Shown: positions 1-5,483 of the stretch, piece after piece | Numbering within the stretch: the stretch's first letter is position 1 | How the letters are laid out: every line of letters begins with the position of its first letter | Source of the DNA: Bacteroidales bacterium | GTDB taxonomy: Bacteria > Bacteroidota > Bacteroidia > Bacteroidales > UBA7960 | Length of the DNA: 8,999 bases | Direction of reading: 5' to 3' | Assembly (NCBI GenBank): GCA_007125275.1 | Contig: SLDN01000105.1 | Span: 1 to 8,999 of the forward strand | Notes under the pieces: generated by a model | Told to the model about the DNA's origin: nothing | Seen by the model: only the letters and a program-made list of their open reading frames with translations | Databases searched by the model: none | Translations under genes and position numbers: made by a program

Positions 1-759
1 CACACGCTCACCATTGATGGCGGCAATGATGCCACCCAACAGCGACTGGGCCACAGCAGGATCGAAGATCACGCTGGCACGCTGCGTCGGCACCATACGC
101 GGGTCAAGCATCTCCCAGGCCTTTTGCGCCGCTTTCGATGCGATCTCATCCAGCGGTTCAAGATCGCCAAAATTGCGCCGGGAAGAAAATTCCCACCCGG
201 TATGACGCTGGTCACCCTTTTCTGCCACCACACTCACGCCTACTGAACAAGCCGAAGCACGGTAACTCTTCAGCATCCCACGTGAATTGGCAATGATCAC
301 CTCCGACTCACCCTCGCCGAAAGAGGCACCCGAGCTATGTGTGATGCGCTCATCACCCATTGCCAGTGCTTCAACCTCCAAAGCCATCTCTATCTTCTTG
401 TCCATCGACACCTCAGCGATCGAAGGGTCATACAATCCCTCCACATACGTATGCGGCATCTCTCCGGGCAGAACATTATGCTCGTCAGGCGTGGTAAGCC
501 TGGCAAAGGCAATGGCCCGCTCCAGCGTTTCTGTAAGGGATTTGTCGCTGAAGTCATTGCAATGACTGAAGCCCATGCTGCCATCTACCACGACACGGAA
601 GCCAACACCGCCGGCGGCAGCCTCCTGTATGGTTTCTATGTCTGAATTTCGAACCTGGATGGAAAGGTTTCGGCTGTTTTGAATGTAAACCTCTATTTCG
701 CCGGCACCTAATCGGCGTCCACGGCTGACCAGCCGTCCTGCTAAATCGTGATAATTCAT
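1..759 (-). CDS. tldE: TldE/PmbA-like subunit of a TldD/TldE metallopeptidase (3' end cut by window)
   Basis: The reading frame is open from the ATG at 759 to base 1, giving 253 residues; the C-terminal part lies outside the window. The N-terminus (MNYHDLAGRLVSRGRRLGAGEIEVYI) and the segment around residues 34-60, with IQVRNSDIETIQEAAAGGVG followed by FRVVVDGSMGF, fit the N-terminal domain of the TldD/PmbA family. In known TldD/TldE heterodimers, TldD carries the metal site and TldE is the non-catalytic partner; together they cleave unfolded peptides, for example in microcin B17 maturation. No HEXXXH motif appears in the visible part, so I call it the TldE-type partner of the upstream tldD. 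An in-frame stop (TAA at 771-769) precedes the ATG, so no N-terminal signal peptide is hidden upstream. It lies 51 bp behind tldD on the same strand and is probably cotranscribed. The family is secure; the subunit assignment is inferred from gene order and the absent motif. Confidence 0.88.
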   Translation of the reverse strand, partial: MNYHDLAGRLVSRGRRLGAGEIEVYIQNSRNLSIQVRNSDIETIQEAAAGGVGFRVVVDGSMGFSHCNDFSDKSLTETLERAIAFARLTTPDEHNVLPGEMPHTYVEGLYDPSIAEVSMDKKIEMALEVEALAMGDERITHSSGASFGEGESEVIIANSRGMLKSYRASACSVGVSVVAEKGDQRHTGWEFSSRRNFGDLEPLDEIASKAAQKAWEMLDPRMVPTQRASVIFDPAVAQSLLGGIIAAINGERV

Positions 760-788
760 GGTGAATAGTTATTGGTTGCTAATTTCTA

Positions 789-814
789 ATTGCTGGTTTA
801 TTATTGCTGGTTAG
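789..814. repeat. Short tandem-like direct repeat between tldD and tldE
   Basis: Two near-identical 12-mers, ATTGCTGGTTTA (789-800) and ATTGCTGGTTAG (803-814), lie 14 bp apart in the 51 bp gap between the two genes. The second copy overlaps the tldD stop codon. A related but rearranged ATTGGTTGCT occurs at 771-780. The repeat may be no more than local slippage; no function is evident. Confidence 0.4.
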
Positions 815-2346
815 GCTCTGCTGCCGCCGACGTTGATGCCTCGGATGCGCACCGTTGGCTGTCCGGCCGTCACTTCGGCCATCTGGCCTTTGCCACAGAT
901 ACCCGGGCCAAAGTCAAGATCATTGCCCACCGCATCGATATTGGAGATCACACCGAGGCACGAGCCAATCAATGTGGCCCCTTTCACGGGCACAGTCTTG
1001 CGGCCATTCTCTATCAAGTATGCCTCGCGACAGGTAAAGTTGAACATCCCCGTCACCGGGTTCACACTGCCACCACTCAGGCTCTGCACAAAAAGTCCGC
1101 TTTTGGTGTCGGCCAGGATGTCCTCCGGACGATCCTTGCCTGCCTCAATAAAGGTATTGGTCATTCGCGGGATGGGGAGATTCCTGAAGGACTCCCGCCG
1201 GCCATTGCCCGTTCTGGGCAAATCAAGCTGCTTCGCACTCAGGATGTCGGTCATGTAACCCTTGAGCACACCTTTGTCAATCAACACATTGCGTTGCGCC
1301 TGGGTGCCTTCGTCATCAAAATTGATCGTGCCCCTGAAGTTCGGCAGCGTACCATCGTCAACCATCGTGAACAAATCAGTGGCCACCTTCTCACCCATCT
1401 TGCCTGTAAAAGCGCCAATCCCTTTGGCAATGTTGTCGGCCTCGAGCGGATGACCGACTGCCTCGTGGATGAGGACCCCGCCCCAGCCATTCTCCATCAC
1501 CACATCCATCATACCGGCCGGTGCATCTTCGGCTTCCAGCATCGCGATCGACTCACGCGCCGCCCGCCGGGCAACCGACTCCGGCGTCTCCTTCTCAAAA
1601 AGCTCAAAACCACTATGCTCACTGATGCGCTCCCGCGACATATGCCTGTTGGTGCCATCATCACTCATTGTCTGAACAATAAAAAACAGCAACGGAAGCT
1701 CATCGCGCAGGTAAACACCCTCGCTGGTAGCCAGCACACGACTGCGCACCTGGTCGTTGTACTCGATCAAAGCCATTTTGATGCGCGGATCATAATCGAG
1801 TGCAGCCTGGTTGGCACGCTCCATCATCTCAATGCGCCGGATGTCCTCAACAGCCTCAAGCGGATGGACCACAGTGATGAATGACTCGCGCTCAGCCTCA
1901 GCTATGTTCACAGGAGTCGCCGACTTACTATTGCGTGCCACATACGAAGCAACCTCAGCTGCACGCAACAGGTTCTCTTCCGTGATATCCTCAGTGTATG
2001 CATATCCGGTCTTGTCGCCCGATATCACACGCACGCCGGCACCCTGGCTGATGCCATACAAACCACTTCTGAAGTTCGACTCCTCCATGATGATCTGCCG
2101 ACTGTTGCGGCTTTCCAGGTAAACATCGGCAAAATCACCCCCCTGGGCCAAGGCCTTCGCAATAACCCTGTCGAGCGTCGCCTTGTCCATGTCAAGTGCC
2201 GGCGCAACAGACCTGTTTGGGCCGCTGCACGAAAACACGGAAGACAATAAAGGAGGTACTGCAACAATCGCCAAACCACCCTTTAAGCCATACTCCAGAA
2301 ACTTTCGGCGGGGCATCGAACGCCCCGAAAAATGATTGCTGTCCAT
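811..2346 (-). CDS. tldD: TldD-like metallopeptidase with twin-arginine signal peptide
   Basis: This 511-residue protein is the catalytic-type subunit of the TldD/TldE family. The metal site is intact: HEAVGHPLEAD gives H294, E295 and H299 of the HEXXXH motif. The C-terminal GPGICGKGQ segment places C484 27 residues from the end, where I expect the third metal ligand of the family. The C-terminal GQPTVRIRGINVGGSRA also fits. The N-terminus differs from cytoplasmic TldD: MPRRKFLEYGLKGG at residues 11-24 is a twin-arginine motif, followed by a hydrophobic stretch (LAIVAVPPLLSSVF, 25-38) and Cys40, so the protein is predicted to leave the cytoplasm via Tat. The ATG at 2346 has an A/T-rich leader as expected for Bacteroidota. 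The ATG at 2316 (residue 11) is an alternative that would keep the Tat motif but has a GC-rich leader. The partner tldE follows. Substrate unknown; candidates are periplasmic or secreted peptides. Confidence 0.93.
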   Translation of the reverse strand: MDSNHFSGRSMPRRKFLEYGLKGGLAIVAVPPLLSSVFSCSGPNRSVAPALDMDKATLDRVIAKALAQGGDFADVYLESRNSRQIIMEESNFRSGLYGISQGAGVRVISGDKTGYAYTEDITEENLLRAAEVASYVARNSKSATPVNIAEAERESFITVVHPLEAVEDIRRIEMMERANQAALDYDPRIKMALIEYNDQVRSRVLATSEGVYLRDELPLLFFIVQTMSDDGTNRHMSRERISEHSGFELFEKETPESVARRAARESIAMLEAEDAPAGMMDVVMENGWGGVLIHEAVGHPLEADNIAKGIGAFTGKMGEKVATDLFTMVDDGTLPNFRGTINFDDEGTQAQRNVLIDKGVLKGYMTDILSAKQLDLPRTGNGRRESFRNLPIPRMTNTFIEAGKDRPEDILADTKSGLFVQSLSGGSVNPVTGMFNFTCREAYLIENGRKTVPVKGATLIGSCLGVISNIDAVGNDLDFGPGICGKGQMAEVTAGQPTVRIRGINVGGSRA

Positions 2347-2413
2347 CTTAAAGTATTATTTTAAATGCATTAATATATGTGAATATTTAGTTATAACCTG
2401 GATAATGCGACCC

Positions 2414-2443
2414 TAAAAGTAGAAATATTTTTTTTAATGCCAA
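2414..2443 (-). promoter_or_regulatory. Candidate Bacteroidota-type promoter for tldD-tldE
   Basis: Read on the minus strand, TTG at 2443-2441 (-33) is followed after 19 bp by TACTTTTA at 2421-2414. The latter matches the Bacteroidota -7 consensus TAnnTTTG at all but the last base. A start near 2407 would leave a leader of about 60 nt before the tldD ATG. The spacing is ideal but the region is AT-rich, so a chance match is possible. Confidence 0.38.
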
Positions 2444-2449
2444 CACACG

Positions 2450-2479
2450 TCTGACATATTAAATGAAATTTTATCTTTG
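2450..2479 (+). promoter_or_regulatory. Candidate Bacteroidota-type promoter for the two-component operon
   Basis: TATCTTTG at 2472-2479 matches the Bacteroidota -7 consensus TAnnTTTG exactly. A partial -33 box, TCTGAC at 2450-2455 (CTG in place of TTG), lies 18 bp upstream. Transcription would start near 2486 and leave a leader of about 49 nt before the regulator's ATG at 2535. The -7 element is convincing; the -33 element is weak. Confidence 0.5.
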
Positions 2480-2492
2480 TAGATTAAAGGAT

Positions 2493-2508
2493 TGGATGAC
2501 TTTCTGCA
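2493..2508 (+). promoter_or_regulatory. Weak sigma54-like (-24/-12) site before the response regulator
   Basis: TGGATGACTTTCTGCA has the GG-N10-GC core of sigma54 promoters (GG 2494-2495, GC 2506-2507). It matches 8 of the 12 defined positions of TGGCACR-N4-TTGCW. It would start transcription only about 16 nt before the ATG. If real, it would allow the regulator to control its own operon. A GG-N10-GC core is expected by chance roughly once in a region this size, so this is only a candidate. Confidence 0.18.
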
Positions 2509-2534
2509 AAAACCGAAACCAATACAATTAACAA

Positions 2535-3914
2535 ATGAGTAAACTGGATGCCAAGCTATTGATCATTGATGATGATGAAGATGTGTTGTTAGCGGCGAAG
2601 CTTTTTTTGAAGCAGCACATCAAATCGGTGCACACCGACTCAAACCCGAACAATTTGCCGATGTTGTTGAAGAACGACAATTATGACATGATCCTTTTGG
2701 ACATGAATTTTTCGCGTGATGCGACAAGCGGCAAGGAAGGCTTTCATTGGTTGAACAAGATATTGGAGATTGACCCTGCAATTGCCGTGATATTGATCAC
2801 AGCTTATGGCGATATTGAGCTGGCTGTGCAGGGTGTAAAGGAGGGTGCCACAAACTTCCTGCTCAAACCCTGGGACAATAAAAAACTGCTGGCGACAATA
2901 TCTACTACCCTTGAGGCTCAGCGTTCCAAAAAGGAATTACAGGACTTACGTTCTAAGCAAAAGTTCCTCATAGAACAAGGCGATCAGCCTTACAGCCAAA
3001 TTGTTGGTGAATCACAGGGCCTGATGGATGTTTTAAAGACCGTTCAAAAGGTTGCTGTTACAGATGCCAATGTGCTCATACTGGGTGAAAATGGTACGGG
3101 CAAGGAGGTGATTGCGCGTGCGCTGCATCGTGCGTCAGTGCGCAAAGACCAGGTGTTTATCAGTGTTGACCTTGGCGCCATCAGCGAGACTTTATTTGAG
3201 AGTGAGCTATTCGGATACAAAAAGGGTGCTTTCACGGATGCGAAGGAAGACAGGCCTGGCCGTTTTGAAGCAGCCAACAAGGGCACCATCTTCCTTGATG
3301 AGATCGGCAACCTTAGCCTGCCACTGCAGTCGAAGCTGCTGAGCGTAATCCAGAACCGCATGGTGAACCGCCTGGGCTCCGTAAAGGAAATCCCGATCGA
3401 CGTGCGTTTGGTTTGTGCTACAAATATGCCGCTGTATAAGATGGTTGAAGAGGGGAAGTTCCGCCAGGACCTGCTCTACCGCATCAACACCGTAGAGATC
3501 ATCTTGCCGCCGCTGCGTGAGAGGTTAGAGGACATCCCATTGCTCGTCAATCATTTTCTTGAGATTTATTGCAAGAAGTACAAGATGCCGAACAAGCGCC
3601 TGCACACCCACACCATGAAACGACTGGAAAAGCATCACTGGCCGGGCAACATCCGTGAGCTGCAGCATGCTGTAGAAAGAGCTGTGATAATGAGCGATAC
3701 AAATATATTGCAGCCCAACGACTTTTTTCTTTCTCAACAACAAGAGAAAAACAACCAGGTGTTGCCTGAGTCAGCTACCAACCTGGAAGAAACAGAAAAA
3801 ATGCTGGTAAGAAAGGTGATTGACAAGCATGGCGGCAACATCAGCAAGGCAGCCAAAGAGCTGGGCATCACCCGGGCTTCACTATACAGACGAATAGAAA
3901 AGTATGAGCTTTAA
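2535..3914 (+). CDS. Sigma54-dependent response regulator, NtrC family
   Basis: This 459-residue protein has the full three-domain NtrC layout. Residues 1-125 form the receiver: an acidic pocket at D12-D14, phospho-acceptor D56 (MILLDMNF), T89 in LITAYGD, and K111 in LLKPWD. Residues 155-390 form the AAA+ sigma54-interaction domain: Walker A GENGTGKE (184-191), the sigma54-contact loop GAFTDA (231-236), Walker B TIFLDEIG (251-258), the arginine-finger region FRQDLLYRINTVEIILPPLRER (309-330), and sensor II GNIREL (371-376). Residues 425-457 are a Fis-type helix-turn-helix (GGNISKAAKELGITRASLYRRI). With D56 and GAFTDA intact, it should activate RpoN-dependent promoters when phosphorylated. The start codon follows an A-rich leader. 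It overlaps the kinase gene by 11 nt, so the two are translated as a pair. The strongest nearby target is the sigma54 promoter at 5340-5355. It is not a recognised named orthologue, so no symbol is given. Confidence 0.95.
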   Translation: MSKLDAKLLIIDDDEDVLLAAKLFLKQHIKSVHTDSNPNNLPMLLKNDNYDMILLDMNFSRDATSGKEGFHWLNKILEIDPAIAVILITAYGDIELAVQGVKEGATNFLLKPWDNKKLLATISTTLEAQRSKKELQDLRSKQKFLIEQGDQPYSQIVGESQGLMDVLKTVQKVAVTDANVLILGENGTGKEVIARALHRASVRKDQVFISVDLGAISETLFESELFGYKKGAFTDAKEDRPGRFEAANKGTIFLDEIGNLSLPLQSKLLSVIQNRMVNRLGSVKEIPIDVRLVCATNMPLYKMVEEGKFRQDLLYRINTVEIILPPLRERLEDIPLLVNHFLEIYCKKYKMPNKRLHTHTMKRLEKHHWPGNIRELQHAVERAVIMSDTNILQPNDFFLSQQQEKNNQVLPESATNLEETEKMLVRKVIDKHGGNISKAAKELGITRASLYRRIEKYEL

Positions 3915-5256
3915 AAATTTTCGTCTTAATGTGGTTGGCAGGGTTCTGCTGATTATGATAACGGTGGTGATTTTGCTGTCTATCATTGGGAACTCAGCAT
4001 TTATCATCAGCTCGGTGATCCTGGTCGTGCTGATCATTCTCCAGATCATGGCCCTGTTGCGTTACGTTGAGCGCACCAACCGCAGGCTGTCCGTATTCTT
4101 TGACGCCATCAGACACAGCGACTTCTCTTCTTCATTTTCTGACAAGGGGCTGGGAAAAAGCTTTGACGACCTGAACCAGGCTTTCAATGAAGTGATCAGC
4201 GAGTTTCAAAAAACACGTGCCGCCAAAGAAGAGCATTTCAACTATCTGCAAACTGTCCTGCAGCACGTTACCACAGGCATCATCGTCTACAAGAAAGACG
4301 GCCGCGTCAGCATGCTGAACAATGCCTTTAAAAGGATGTTCCGAAACAGCAACCTGAGGTTTATCAGTGACCTGGAAAAAATTGATCAAAACCTGGCAGA
4401 ACTTCTGCAAAACATCAAAGCCGGCGACAGCGAGCTGATCAAGGTCTTTTATGACAACGAACTGCTGCAGCTTTCCGTTAAAGCCACCGAGTTCCGGATG
4501 CAGGGCGAGGACTTCGTGCTGGTTTCCTTGCAAAACATCCATACTGAACTGGAAGCCAAAGAGATGGACTCGTGGCAAAAGCTCATACGGGTGCTCACCC
4601 ATGAGATCATGAACTCCATTACACCCATCGTTTCGCTGTCATCGACCGTCAAAGACCTGCTCATTGATGAAGACACTGTTAAGCTTAAGCAGGAAATTGA
4701 CGAGGATGATGTGGAGAGTGCCCAGAGCGCACTGAACACCATTGAAAGGCGCAGCCAGAGCCTGCTGAATTTCGTGCAGGTGTACCGCAATCTCACCCGC
4801 ATTCCCAAGCCCAACTTCAGGCACTTCCCCATCCAGGACTTGTTTGACAATGTGGAGCAGTTGCTGCTTCCCAAGATCAAAGAACAGAATATTAATTTCC
4901 GCTACAAGATCGTACCCCCTAAACATACACTCACCGCAGACCCCGACCTTATTGAACAGGTGCTTATTAATTTGGTGATCAACTCCATACACGCAGTTCG
5001 GGAAGTAGAGAACCCAAAAATACTCGTGCTGGCAACCGCCGAAGGCATCAACCACGTCAACATTTCAGTGAGTGACAATGGGTATGGCATCAAGCCCGAC
5101 AACCTGGAGCAGATCTTCGTGCCCTTCTTTACTTCCAAAAAAGAAGGCTCAGGCATTGGCCTCAGCCTCGCTCGTGAGATTATGCGCCTCCATAAAGGCA
5201 CTATTACAGTTAAATCCAAGCCCAACATCGAAACCCGCTTCACCCTGCATTTCTGA
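3904..5256 (+). CDS. Membrane sensor histidine kinase (NtrY/AtoS-like), partner of the NtrC-type regulator
   Basis: The 450-residue protein begins with two adjacent hydrophobic helices (about 11-29 and 31-52) joined by a turn of only a few residues, so there is essentially no periplasmic sensor domain. A linker (53-110), partly predicted to be coiled or HAMP-like, leads into a PAS-like domain (about 111-212; TTGIIVYKKDGRVSMLNNAFKRMF is typical). The HisKA helix carries H233 in RVLTHEIMNSITPI. The HATPase domain shows the N box (QVLINLVINSIHAV, 352-365), G1 DNGYGI (391-396), the F box around FVPFFTSK (405-412), and G2 GSGIGLSLA (415-423). All catalytic residues appear present. It starts inside the regulator gene (11 nt overlap) in the common regulator-then-kinase order of Bacteroidota. 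Phosphotransfer to the adjacent regulator is inferred from linkage. The signal is unknown; the architecture suggests sensing within the membrane or through the cytoplasmic PAS domain. Confidence 0.94.
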   Translation: MSFKNFRLNVVGRVLLIMITVVILLSIIGNSAFIISSVILVVLIILQIMALLRYVERTNRRLSVFFDAIRHSDFSSSFSDKGLGKSFDDLNQAFNEVISEFQKTRAAKEEHFNYLQTVLQHVTTGIIVYKKDGRVSMLNNAFKRMFRNSNLRFISDLEKIDQNLAELLQNIKAGDSELIKVFYDNELLQLSVKATEFRMQGEDFVLVSLQNIHTELEAKEMDSWQKLIRVLTHEIMNSITPIVSLSSTVKDLLIDEDTVKLKQEIDEDDVESAQSALNTIERRSQSLLNFVQVYRNLTRIPKPNFRHFPIQDLFDNVEQLLLPKIKEQNINFRYKIVPPKHTLTADPDLIEQVLINLVINSIHAVREVENPKILVLATAEGINHVNISVSDNGYGIKPDNLEQIFVPFFTSKKEGSGIGLSLAREIMRLHKGTITVKSKPNIETRFTLHF

Positions 5257-5292
5257 GCCGCCTAATTCTCTGACACAACAACATCACTGTTC

Positions 5293-5308
5293 GCATTCGT
5301 ACGATTGC
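5293..5308. promoter_or_regulatory. Imperfect 16 bp palindrome, candidate activator binding site
   Basis: GCATTCGTACGATTGC reads as its own reverse complement except for one base pair (half sites GCATTCGT and GCAATCGT, 7 of 8 matching), with a perfect TCGTACGA core. It lies about 40 bp upstream of the sigma54 promoter of the TolC gene. Fis-type helix-turn-helix regulators bind such dyads as dimers. Assigning it to the adjacent NtrC-type regulator is inference. Confidence 0.42.
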
Positions 5309-5335
5309 TGTCATATAGCGTACATAGTATGCCAG

Positions 5336-5362
5336 ATGCAGGCATGCCGTTTGCACCTGCAT
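5336..5362. repeat. Inverted repeat overlapping the sigma54 promoter
   Basis: Perfect 7 bp arms ATGCAGG (5336-5342) and CCTGCAT (5356-5362) flank 13 bp that hold most of the -24/-12 promoter. The left half also contains the palindrome GGCATGCC (5341-5348) and pairs with ATGCC at 5329-5333. No T-run follows, so it is a poor fit to a rho-independent terminator for the kinase operon. It may be an operator or a second activator site. Confidence 0.4.
5340..5355 (+). promoter_or_regulatory. Sigma54 (RpoN) -24/-12 promoter of the TolC-family gene
   Basis: AGGCATGCCGTTTGCA matches the consensus TGGCACR-N4-TTGCW at 10 of 12 defined positions. It has GG (5341-5342) and GC (5353-5354) exactly 10 bp apart and a perfect TTGCA -12 box. 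Transcription would begin near 5366 and leave a leader of about 118 nt before the ATG at 5484. The gene just upstream in the same direction encodes a sigma54 activator with an intact GAFTDA loop, and a candidate activator palindrome lies about 40 bp upstream, which strengthens the call. Confidence 0.65.
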
Positions 5363-5431
5363 ACCCGTTTATTATCAGCACCTTATGATTGATGGCATAT
5401 TTTTGGAACGCTGTTAAAAAACTTTGCTTGT

Positions 5432-5452
5432 TAAAGCTGGCTAAAGGCTTTA
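5432..5452 (+). other. Small leader hairpin upstream of the TolC-family gene
   Basis: TAAAGC (5432-5437) and GCTTTA (5447-5452) form 6 bp arms around a 9 nt loop in the predicted 5' leader. A second, weaker stem, ATGC/GCAT (5452-5455 and 5463-5466), follows directly. Both are short and AT-rich; stability and role are uncertain. Confidence 0.2.
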
Positions 5453-5465
5453 TGCTTGTCAGGCA

Positions 5466-5483
5466 TTTAAAAAAACAAAAAAA
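5466..5483 (+). promoter_or_regulatory. A-rich translation initiation leader of the TolC-family gene
   Basis: The bases directly before the ATG at 5484 are almost pure A, and there is no Shine-Dalgarno motif. A/T-rich leaders of this kind drive efficient initiation in Bacteroidota. This supports 5484 as the start, as does the signal peptide that begins there. Confidence 0.5.

Noticed and set aside
790..1884. A 364-codon open frame on the plus strand opposite tldD
   Set aside because: It lies wholly antisense to a TldD gene with intact catalytic motifs, and its translation shows no recognisable domain and an odd His/Arg-rich composition. It is a by-product of the GC-biased codon use of tldD.
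2427..2436. T-run in the divergent region as a terminator
   Set aside because: No GC-rich stem precedes it on either strand, and it lies between two divergent gene starts where no transcript needs to end.
5398..5405. TATTTTTG matching the Bacteroidota -7 consensus upstream of the TolC-family gene
   Set aside because: No -33 element is present at the right spacing, and a T-rich stretch readily yields this match. The sigma54 site upstream is better supported, although a second promoter cannot be excluded.
5393..5408. TGGCATA followed by TGGAA as a second sigma54 site in the same gap
   Set aside because: The -12 box lacks the essential GC dinucleotide (GA instead), unlike the site at 5340-5355.
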